Of a DNA stretch of 6,930 nt, positions 1-5,116 are shown piece after piece (position 1 is the first letter of the stretch; every line of letters starts with the position of its first letter). Where the stretch lies: NCBI GenBank assembly GCA_049511115.1, contig JBEKYH010000280.1, positions 1 through 6,930 of the forward strand. The letters are read 5' to 3'. The notes under the pieces were generated by a model. That model worked only from the letters and a program-made list of their open reading frames with translations, made no database searches and was not told the DNA's origin. A program made the translations under genes and the position numbers. This DNA comes from JBEKYH01 sp049511115 (GTDB lineage: Bacteria; Planctomycetota; Phycisphaerae; Tepidisphaerales; Tepidisphaeraceae).

Positions 1-258
1 CTCATAGAGATCAAGCAATCCGCGCTCCCAAAGCTGGCCGATCGCTACCGCCGCGACCGGCTTGGTGCTGGACAGCCACAGCATCATCGTATCGGGCGAC
101 ATCTCCACTCCCGGCCGCGATAAGCCGAACGCGGCATCGGCGATTTTCTCGCCGTTGATGGAAGCGAAGACTTGCGCGCCGATATGCAGCCCCTCGCGCA
201 AGCCCTCCTCAATGACGGCGGCAGTGCGCGGAATGGATTGCCTTAAGTATGATTCCAT
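1..258 (-). CDS. Beta-lactamase-family serine hydrolase, N-terminal part (runs off left edge)
   Basis: The 86 codons from the ATG at 258 to the window edge are open with no stop. The product has the N-terminal layout of the class C beta-lactamase / esterase / D-Ala-D-Ala peptidase superfamily: a helix (EEGLREGLHIGAQVFAS, about residues 17-33), a first beta hairpin (INGEKIADAAFG), then WLSSTKPVAAVAIGQLWERGLLDL. In this, S63-S-T-K66 fits the SxxK catalytic motif (nucleophile S63, general base K66). In family members a YxN motif and an HxG-like motif follow, but they lie outside the window. No signal peptide is seen from this start, so the enzyme may be cytoplasmic and more likely an esterase or generic hydrolase than a resistance enzyme (inference). 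The start is uncertain: ATGs at 282, 297 and 312 are in the same frame, supplied by a tandem repeat, and none has a convincing ribosome binding site. It is transcribed divergently from the PIN-like gene. Confidence 0.85.
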   Translation of the reverse strand, partial: MESYLRQSIPRTAAVIEEGLREGLHIGAQVFASINGEKIADAAFGLSRPGVEMSPDTMMLWLSSTKPVAAVAIGQLWERGLLDLYE

Positions 259-276
259 AACGCCGCGAGATGATAG

Positions 277-321
277 CAGCATCGCGCGGTACAGCATCGC
301 GCGTCCCAGCATCGCGCGGTT
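277..321. repeat. Three 15-bp tandem repeats in the divergent spacer
   Basis: Three head-to-tail 15-bp units start at 277, 292 and 307. Each begins with the identical 12-mer CAGCATCGCGCG and differs only in its last three bases (GTA, TCC, GTT). They sit between the leftward hydrolase and the rightward PIN-like gene. Because 15 is a multiple of three and each unit contains CAT, the minus strand gains an ATG every five codons in frame with the hydrolase (reading M-L-x-R-A). The array could be an N-terminal extension, an operator array, or slippage-generated spacer. The sequence alone does not decide. Confidence 0.85.
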
Positions 322-355
322 GTGCCGCCTCCACGCCGCCCTTACCATCCGCCCG

Positions 356-730
356 ATGCAATGGCTCCTTCACGGTCCCCTCGCCAACGAAACTTCCGCC
401 GTCGCCGACGCGCTGGTCCGCCACGAACACGTGATTCATCGCCCCCCGGAAATCGATCTGCCCCCCGATGCGACGCCCCACGACATCCTCGCCGCCGCCG
501 CCAAAAAACAATGGGAAGTCATCACCACCGATTCCACCCTGGCGATGGCCCCGTTCTCCCAACATAAATCATTCAATCGCTCCCTCGTCTACCTCCAACT
601 CGAAGGCGGCGACGTAGAGCAGGACGATGCCATCGACCGCCTCTTCACCCGCTTCAAACGCCTGACCCCCGGCCGCCTCTACACGGTCACCGCCACCCGC
701 GTAAAAGTACGCCAATTCCCCGGGCATTAG
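356..730 (+). CDS. Small PIN-like domain protein (DUF5615/Mut7-C-like), putative
   Basis: The product has 124 residues. I start it at the ATG at 356, because MQWLLHGPL matches the usual opening beta strand of PIN-like proteins (MxxLLDxNL). The open frame continues upstream to 62, but that part lies antisense to the hydrolase and across the tandem repeats, so it is probably non-coding. Visible pattern: strand 1 LLHGPL; helix ETSAVADALVRH; strand HVIHRP; then PHDILAAAAKKQWEVITTDSTLA (about 41-63), which resembles the (D)xxILxxAxxxxxVLVTxDxDF core of PIN-like folds, with D43 and D59 as candidate metal ligands. The usual first acidic residue after LL is His6, so nuclease activity is doubtful. The C-terminal part (SLVYLQLEGGDVEQDDAIDRLFTRF) also fits such proteins. 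There is no clear ribosome binding site, and TTG at 320 is an alternative start. Third codon positions are strongly C-biased, which supports real coding. No antitoxin-like partner is adjacent. Confidence 0.65.
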   Translation: MQWLLHGPLANETSAVADALVRHEHVIHRPPEIDLPPDATPHDILAAAAKKQWEVITTDSTLAMAPFSQHKSFNRSLVYLQLEGGDVEQDDAIDRLFTRFKRLTPGRLYTVTATRVKVRQFPGH

Positions 731-745
731 GCGCATTTCAAGTCA

Positions 746-845
746 CCCCCTCACCCCCGCACCCTGTCAGGGTGTAACTCCTCTTTGTGGCGACTCCGCC
801 CTTTACCCCCTCTCCATGTACTCAGGGAGAGGGTTGGGGTGAGGG
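746..845. repeat. Dispersed CCCTCTCC/GGAGAGGG palindromic element with outer inverted arms
   Basis: CCCTCTCC (808-815) pairs perfectly with GGAGAGGG (826-833) across a 10-nt loop. The right side continues as TTGGGGTGAGGG to 845. An outer arm CCCTCACCCC (748-757) is the exact complement of GGGGTGAGGG (836-845), so the segment can fold as a nested structure. A further near-palindrome, ACCCTGTCAGGGT (761-773), lies between. The 808-845 core resembles a repeat I know from intergenic regions of many GC-rich genomes. It lies just after the PIN-like stop codon and could act as a transcript-end structure, but no T-tract follows, so it is not a canonical intrinsic terminator. Confidence 0.7.
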
Positions 846-945
846 TTCTTCGCCTTTCGCCACAACTGAGCGTCACACCCGCCCTGTCATCTTGTCACCT
901 CTCATGCTCGCCCCGGCCGGCACGTCATGGTAGGTTTTGCCGCTA

Positions 946-2694
946 ATGTCCACGGTGGTTTCAGAACCGAACGATAGCGCGATTGAGCGGCGCTGCCTGG
1001 GGCGCGGCACCGTCCTTGGCCTGTGGATTCTCACGGCTATCCCGCTGTTCATCGGCCTCGGCGGTCCCGTGCAACGCACGCAGGAGGGGCGCGTTGTTGA
1101 GACGGCGCGGCAGATGCTCGGCCGCGGGCCGGAGGCGTGGCTGATTCCGTCCCTCAACGGCGAGATTCGGTTGCGCAAGCCGCCGCTGGCGTACTGGATG
1201 GCGGCGGGGTCGTTCGAGCTATTTGGCGTAAGCGAGTGGACGGGGCGCATACCTACGGCGCTGGTGAGCTGGCTCACCCTGGCGGCGACCTACGTCATCG
1301 CACGGCGATTATTCGGCAGAACGGCCGCCATTGTGGCGGCGGCCTGCCTGCTTTCCAGTTATCTGTTTTTTCTTCAGGGACGCCGCGCCGAAACGGACGC
1401 GCCCGCGGCGCTGCTGGCGACCATCGCCGTCGATTTATTCTGGCGATCGGTTGAAGCGGACGCGAGTCGCGATCCGAATGCGGACGCGTTGCCGCACGTA
1501 GGGTGGGCACCGCCCACCATTTCCGTCGAAGGTGGGCAATGCCCACCCTACGCCGTCGCGACGAGCCCGCGATTAAACAATCCGGTGCTTTTATTCCATC
1601 TCGCGGCTGCCGCCACCGGGCTGTCTCTTTTTTCAAAACAGGGACCAGGGTTTTTCCCCATTCTGTTTTTCATCGGGTTCGCCCTTGCGCGACGGCAAAG
1701 CGAAACGCTCCGCCGATTTGTTCGCAGCGGAGCGCCGCTGACGCTGCTGCTCGTCGCCGGCTGGTGGTATGGATTTGCCGCGCTCAATCGGGGGATGGCG
1801 CAGTTCCTCAAAGAATTGGCGGAAGTAACCGAGGGCCTGGACCATCCCGCGCCGTTTTATGTCTACTTTCAACTGACCCTCCTCGCCTTTGCTCCCTGGT
1901 CGTTTCTGGCCGGTGGCGCATTGGTCGCGGCAATCAAAGACGCACGGCGCGATCCGCGCATTGCCGGCATACTCATCTGGGCGGCGGCGGACTTCGTGCC
2001 GCTTTGCTTCGTCGGCAACAAGCAGATTCATTACCTGCTGCCATTGATGCCGGCGGTGATGATCCTCGTGGGGTGGCTTGTCAGCCGCGCGGCGGACGCC
2101 GCGGCGGAAGAGAAACTCAAAGGCGCAGTGTGGATGCTGATGATCATTACCATCATCGGTTGCATCGTCGCACCTCTGGGTTTCCCTATCGCCGGTTACG
2201 TTTACCGAGGAAAACTGCTGCCGCTCGATGTGCCGTTGGCGGCGGGTGCTGTCGCCTTGGGTTTGCCGGCGCTGGCGATGTATAGAAAGCGGCGGATGGT
2301 CGGCGCGAGCCTGGCCCTGGCAGGCGCGTGGAGCCTGATTTTCATCATGGCTCTTGGGCCGTGGGCTCTCACCATCGGCCCAGCCGACATCCGCCAGACC
2401 GCTGCGCAAATCGCCGCGCGCTTCGGCAATGGGCCGTATGTCTTCTACGGCGGGGACACGAGTTTACCGCTGTGCTTCGCGCTGCGCCAGGAGATTCCGC
2501 GCATCGACGATCATAAGCCCGATCTGCTGCGAGCGGCGGCGGCGAGCGAGCCGCATTTAGCCGTGATCTGGGAAATCCCCCAGCATGCCGCCCCGCCGCA
2601 GATACCCCCGCCCGAATTTGTGCTCGACCCGGGCGATTTCGGCGCCAAGGGGCAGCATTTCAGGATTTACACCAGGCCCGCTGGGCCAGGCTGA
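946..2694 (+). CDS. ArnT/PMT-like membrane glycosyltransferase (GT83/PMT_2 type)
   Basis: The 582-residue integral membrane protein probably transfers a sugar from a polyprenyl-phosphate donor to an envelope acceptor (family inference; substrate unknown). After a first helix (about 22-40) comes the first periplasmic loop RTQEGRVVETARQMLGRG...LIPSLNGEIRLRKPPLAYW (44-84), the ArnT-type signature. The Asp-Glu pair usual at its start is Gln46-Glu47 here. About a dozen hydrophobic segments follow, including SLFSKQGPGFFPILFFIGF (227-245) and NKQIHYLLPLMPAVMIL (358-374), which match the family's TKGP and KxxHYLLP blocks. A soluble C-terminal domain (about 478-582) ends the protein, as in ArnT-like enzymes. 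An 18-residue stretch (185-202) is encoded by a palindromic repeat. I chose ATG 946 over the in-frame TTG 937 because the only purine-rich stretch (GGTAGG, 929-934) is better spaced for it. It appears monocistronic. Confidence 0.88.
   Translation: MSTVVSEPNDSAIERRCLGRGTVLGLWILTAIPLFIGLGGPVQRTQEGRVVETARQMLGRGPEAWLIPSLNGEIRLRKPPLAYWMAAGSFELFGVSEWTGRIPTALVSWLTLAATYVIARRLFGRTAAIVAAACLLSSYLFFLQGRRAETDAPAALLATIAVDLFWRSVEADASRDPNADALPHVGWAPPTISVEGGQCPPYAVATSPRLNNPVLLFHLAAAATGLSLFSKQGPGFFPILFFIGFALARRQSETLRRFVRSGAPLTLLLVAGWWYGFAALNRGMAQFLKELAEVTEGLDHPAPFYVYFQLTLLAFAPWSFLAGGALVAAIKDARRDPRIAGILIWAAADFVPLCFVGNKQIHYLLPLMPAVMILVGWLVSRAADAAAEEKLKGAVWMLMIITIIGCIVAPLGFPIAGYVYRGKLLPLDVPLAAGAVALGLPALAMYRKRRMVGASLALAGAWSLIFIMALGPWALTIGPADIRQTAAQIAARFGNGPYVFYGGDTSLPLCFALRQEIPRIDDHKPDLLRAAAASEPHLAVIWEIPQHAAPPQIPPPEFVLDPGDFGAKGQHFRIYTRPAGPG
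1498..1551. repeat. 54-bp palindromic repeat inserted in frame in the glycosyltransferase gene
   Basis: Two 21-bp arms (1498-1518 and 1531-1551) are inverted copies differing only at two central bases (CC against TT), separated by a 12-bp loop ATTTCCGTCGAA. Each arm is itself a near-palindrome (GGTGGGC/GCCCACC). The element is exactly 54 bp and starts on a codon boundary, so it adds 18 residues, VGWAPPTISVEGGQCPPY, without shifting the frame. It falls in a polar loop between two hydrophobic helices, where Gly/Pro-rich residues should be tolerated. No convincing target-site duplication is seen. The GTAGGGTGGGC...GCCCACC pattern matches a repeat I associate with planctomycete genomes, usually intergenic. 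Confidence 0.92.
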
Positions 2695-2739
2695 TTAACA
2701 TTGAATAATCCCGATTGCGACTGCGACGCGGCTCCCCGA

Positions 2740-2775
2740 TTTCTTCATTTCTTCGCGTTCTTCGCGCCTTCGCGG
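2740..2775. repeat. CTTCGCG-type short tandem repeat
   Basis: The spacer after the glycosyltransferase contains degenerate units of about 9-11 bp: TTTCTTC, ATTTCTTCGCG, TTCTTCGCG, CCTTCGCGG. A run of seven T residues (2782-2788) follows shortly after. This resembles a C/T-rich dispersed repeat found between genes in several environmental phyla (recollection, not a search). The frame stays open through it toward the symporter, but the encoded Arg/Phe-rich sequence has no symporter homology, so I treat it as non-coding. Confidence 0.55.
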
Positions 2776-2822
2776 TAAAGGTTTTTTTGACTGAATCTGC
2801 CGAATCGGCGTTCCGCTCGCGC

Positions 2823-2851
2823 TCGACACGCCTTGGCCGTTTCTATATAAA
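2823..2851 (+). promoter_or_regulatory. Sigma-70-like promoter for the symporter operon
   Basis: TCGACA (2823-2828) matches five of six bases of TTGACA. TATAAA (2846-2851) matches five of six of TATAAT, and the spacer is exactly 17 bp. The -10 sits in an AT-rich patch (TTTCTATATAAATTG) that stands out from GC-rich surroundings. Transcription would begin near 2858, giving a leader of about 60 nt before the symporter start at 2922. Its location inside the longest upstream-extended frame also argues that coding starts downstream. Confidence 0.6.
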
Positions 2852-2907
2852 TTGCTCAGGCCTTGGAGCGGATAGAGGGTTGGCGGGCCGTCTCCTGCAA
2901 AAAGCGC

Positions 2908-2914
2908 GGAAGGA
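2908..2914 (+). promoter_or_regulatory. Ribosome binding site that decides the symporter start
   Basis: GGAAGGA lies 7 nt before ATG 2922 but only 1 nt before the in-frame ATG 2916. Normal spacing therefore favours 2922 (MIHLSIL...) over 2916 (MLMIHL...), and excludes the far-upstream start at 2715. Confidence 0.7.
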
Positions 2915-2921
2915 AATGTTA

Positions 2922-4667
2922 ATGATTCATCTCAGCATCCTGGCGGACGCACAGTTCAAACTTGCGACAATCGATTATGTAATCCTGGCAACTTATTTCA
3001 TTTTCGTGCTTGGAATCGGGTTTGTCCTTAACCGATTCACCAAAAGCAGCGAGGACTTCTTCCTGGCCGGCCGGCACATGCCCGCGTGGATTGCCGGGTT
3101 GGCGTTCATCTCCGCCAATCTGGGCGCCCAGGAAGTCATCGGCATGGGGGCCAACGGGGCCAAGTATGGGATGATGACCAGCCACTTTTATTGGGTGGGC
3201 GCCATCCCGGCGATGATCTTCATCGGCATCTTCATGATGCCGTTCTATTACGGGTCCAAGGCGCGGTCAGTGCCGGAGTATCTGAAACTGCGCTTTGATG
3301 AAAAGACGCGGGCGTTCAATGCGATCACGTTCGCGGTGATGACAGTGTTTTCATCGGGCGTTTCCATGTATGCCCTGGCATTATTGCTTAACCTGCTGCT
3401 GGGTTGGAGCTTTAATTTCTCGCTTATCAGTTCCGCCCTGATCGTGCTCATTTACATCACCGCCGGCGGGTTGACCTCGGCGATTTACAACGAAGTGTTG
3501 CAGTTCTTCCTGATCGTGCTGGGCTTTATCCCGCTGGTCTACCTGGGCCTGAAAGACGTGGGTGGATGGAGCGGCATGGTCAGCCGCTTGGATCTGGTCT
3601 CGGCCGCTCATAATCCGCCATTGGCCGCGGGGACGTTTTATAGCTCCTGGTCGCACATGGGATCAGCCGCGGACAATCCCATGGGCGTGGACTGGTTTGC
3701 GATGGTGTTTGGGCTGGGGTTTGTGTTGTCGTTCGGCTACTGGTGCACAGACTTCCTGGTAGTGCAGCGCGCCATGGCGGCGGATTCAATGTCGGCCGCT
3801 CGGCGCACACCAATCATTGCAGCGTTTCCCAAGATGTTCTTCCCCTTCCTGGTAATTGTCCCCGGGATGATCGCCATCGCCCTGACCTACAAGGCGGGGC
3901 AGACAAACTTCGCCATTCCCAAGAAGCCCGATGGCACATTTAACTACGACATGGCAACGCCGGCTATGCTGGCTCATTATTTCCCTTCGGGAATGCTGGG
4001 ATTGGGCTTGACAGCCCTGATGGCATCGTTCATGAGCGGTATGGCCGGCAACGTGACGGCATTCAACACCGTTTTCACCTACGACATTTACCAAAGCTAT
4101 ATCTCGCCGAACCGGCCCGATCGCCATTATCTGACGGTCGGTCGGGTGACCACGGTGGTCGGAATCATCATCAGTATGGGGGCCGCTTATCTGGCGGCGT
4201 CGTTCAACGACATCATGGATTTGCTCCAGCTTGTATTCAGCTTTGTGAACGCGCCGCTGTTCGCCACATTCATGCTGGGGATGTTTTGGAAACGAACCAC
4301 CGGGCATGGGGCGTTTTGGGGATTGCTCGCCGGGACTGTCGCCGCGGCCATCCATCATGGGCTGACGTTGCCGCTGGGTGACGCGAAGGGCGTCCACGGC
4401 GGGTGGATCACAATTGTCCATCAATACCCCGTGGATATGGCCCAGAATTTCTGGGGGGCGATTTACGCGTTCATGGCCGCTCTGATTGTGACGGTGGTCA
4501 TTTCCCTGGCCACGTCTCGAACCAAGAACGACGATGAATTAAAGGGACTATGCTATTCCCTGACGCCTAAGATCAAGGAAGACGGTATTCCCTGGTACAA
4601 GCACCCGGCCGTTTTGGGCGTGATCGCCATTCTCGTGACCGTCGCCTTGAACATAATTTTCCGGTAA
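2922..4667 (+). CDS. Sodium:solute symporter (SSS/SLC5 family), SGLT-like
   Basis: The 581-residue polytopic protein (about 13-14 helices) should import a solute by Na+ co-transport across the inner membrane. Family landmarks: SSEDFFLAGRHMPAWIAGLAFISANLGAQEVIG (42-74, helix 1 region), SVPEYLKLRF (116-125), the SSS signature around AGGLTSAIYNEVLQFF (181-196), YWCTDFLVVQRAMAA (273-287) and AAFPKMFFPFLVIVPGMIA (300-318). MASFMSGMAGNVTAFNTVFTYDIY (367-390) is the Na2-site helix. By manual alignment to vSGLT/hSGLT1, Asn66, Tyr273 and Lys304 match sugar-site positions (N64, Y263, K294 in vSGLT). The position of the sugar-binding Glu88 is Tyr90 and the second Na2-site Ser is Gly373. A sugar or related polyol is thus plausible but not assured. 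It has its own promoter and is followed after 49 nt by a small membrane-protein gene, probably co-transcribed. Confidence 0.93.
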   Translation: MIHLSILADAQFKLATIDYVILATYFIFVLGIGFVLNRFTKSSEDFFLAGRHMPAWIAGLAFISANLGAQEVIGMGANGAKYGMMTSHFYWVGAIPAMIFIGIFMMPFYYGSKARSVPEYLKLRFDEKTRAFNAITFAVMTVFSSGVSMYALALLLNLLLGWSFNFSLISSALIVLIYITAGGLTSAIYNEVLQFFLIVLGFIPLVYLGLKDVGGWSGMVSRLDLVSAAHNPPLAAGTFYSSWSHMGSAADNPMGVDWFAMVFGLGFVLSFGYWCTDFLVVQRAMAADSMSAARRTPIIAAFPKMFFPFLVIVPGMIAIALTYKAGQTNFAIPKKPDGTFNYDMATPAMLAHYFPSGMLGLGLTALMASFMSGMAGNVTAFNTVFTYDIYQSYISPNRPDRHYLTVGRVTTVVGIIISMGAAYLAASFNDIMDLLQLVFSFVNAPLFATFMLGMFWKRTTGHGAFWGLLAGTVAAAIHHGLTLPLGDAKGVHGGWITIVHQYPVDMAQNFWGAIYAFMAALIVTVVISLATSRTKNDDELKGLCYSLTPKIKEDGIPWYKHPAVLGVIAILVTVALNIIFR

Positions 4668-4716
4668 GAGATTTTTCGCCAATGAGACTTTTTCGTTCGA
4701 GAAACGGAGGCCCATC

Positions 4717-4941
4717 ATGGGCGGCACAGGATCAATAGACATTCGTCTGCCAATCGGATTCATGTTTGGAATCATCGGCCTGCTGATGACCGGATACGGG
4801 TTCTTCACCAGCGGCGATCCCATGTATCAGGAGCATTCACTGGGCATCAACGTCAATATCTGCTGGGGTTCGGCGATGGTGCTGTTCGCGCTGGTCATGC
4901 TGGGACTGGCGTGGTGGGCGAAGGGATCCAAGAAGGCATAA
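4717..4941 (+). CDS. Small two-helix membrane protein, likely symporter accessory subunit
   Basis: The 74-residue protein has two hydrophobic helices (about 11-30 and 49-67), a short connecting loop containing SLGINVN (41-47), and a basic C-terminus (AKGSKKA). It starts at ATG 4717, which has the strongest ribosome binding site in the window (GGAGG, 4706-4710, 6-nt spacing). It lies 49 nt after the symporter with no terminator between, so the two are probably one operon. Small two-helix proteins paired with SSS transporters are known (for example the DUF4212 type small subunits), but I cannot place this sequence in that family. The SLGINVN loop and LPIGFMFGIIGLL helix look conserved-family-like rather than random. 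The role as an assembly or regulatory partner of the symporter is inferred from position and topology. Confidence 0.8.
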   Translation: MGGTGSIDIRLPIGFMFGIIGLLMTGYGFFTSGDPMYQEHSLGINVNICWGSAMVLFALVMLGLAWWAKGSKKA

Positions 4942-4947
4942 GAACGC

Positions 4948-5101
4948 AGGACTGAGGGCCTAGGACTGCCCGCGGCGAGCTTCGCCGAGCCGAGGACTGA
5001 GAGACGGAAAATGTCCCCATTTTCGCCCTTGGTTTTTGACTCCAGTCCTCGGCTCGGCGACGCTCGCCGCAGCCAGCACTCAGTCCTCGGCCCTCAGTCC
5101 T
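4948..5101. repeat. Long imperfect inverted repeat (AGGACTGAGG family)
   Basis: The two arms pair in four blocks. AGGACTGAGGGCC (4948-4960) pairs with 5089-5101; AGGACTG (4962-4968) with 5081-5087; GCGGCGAGC (4972-4980) with 5062-5070; an 18-bp perfect block (4982-4999) with 5043-5060. The right arm carries about 10 unpaired bases (5071-5080) against three on the left. AGGACTG recurs three times within the left arm, giving an internal direct-repeat character. The structure fills almost the whole spacer between the symporter operon and the secreted-protein gene. It would form a very stable RNA hairpin, able to stabilise or end the upstream transcript, though there is no distal T-run. Confidence 0.9.
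5007..5024. repeat. Small hairpin nested in the loop of the long inverted repeat
   Basis: GAAAATG (5007-5013) pairs with CATTTTC (5018-5024) over the 4-nt loop TCCC. It is AT-rich, unlike the GC-rich arms around it, and occupies most of the loop. An AAAATGTCCCCATTTTC motif resembles the short palindromes that accompany REP-type elements mobilised by RAYT transposases (inference from pattern only). No such transposase is in the window. Confidence 0.6.
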
Positions 5102-5116
5102 AACTTAGGGTGTTTC

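Noticed and set aside
277..321. Possible small CRISPR array
   Set aside because: The units abut directly with only three variable bases between cores, there are no spacers, and no cas genes are present.
62..355. Upstream half of a long rightward frame preceding the PIN-like protein
   Set aside because: It is antisense to a clear serine hydrolase N-terminus, crosses the tandem repeats, and has no protein-family character. The recognisable domain starts at ATG 356.
1498..1551. Insertion that inactivates the glycosyltransferase (pseudogene)
   Set aside because: The element is exactly 18 codons in phase, adds no stop, and family motifs continue on both sides, so the gene is kept as intact.
1633..2409. 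Long leftward frame opposite the glycosyltransferase
   Set aside because: It is a shadow of a GC-rich coding strand, with Arg/Gln/His-rich low-quality sequence and no domain. The same applies to the other antisense frames within 937-6860.
2763..2788. Possible intrinsic terminator after the glycosyltransferase (CGCG-CCTT-CGCG then a T-run)
   Set aside because: The stem is only 4 bp and the seven-T run begins 7 nt after it, so it is too weak to call.
2715..2921. N-terminal extension of the symporter frame
   Set aside because: It covers a C/T repeat and a promoter-like sequence, its residues are unlike any symporter, and a well-spaced ribosome binding site precedes ATG 2922.
5035..5064. Possible promoter for the secreted-protein gene (TTGACT at 5036)
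   Set aside because: A fair -35 is present, but the region 16-19 bp downstream is GC-rich inverted-repeat arm with no -10.
5036..5116. N-terminal extension of the secreted protein
   Set aside because: It is encoded by the right arm of the long inverted repeat and would bury the signal peptide that starts at 5117.
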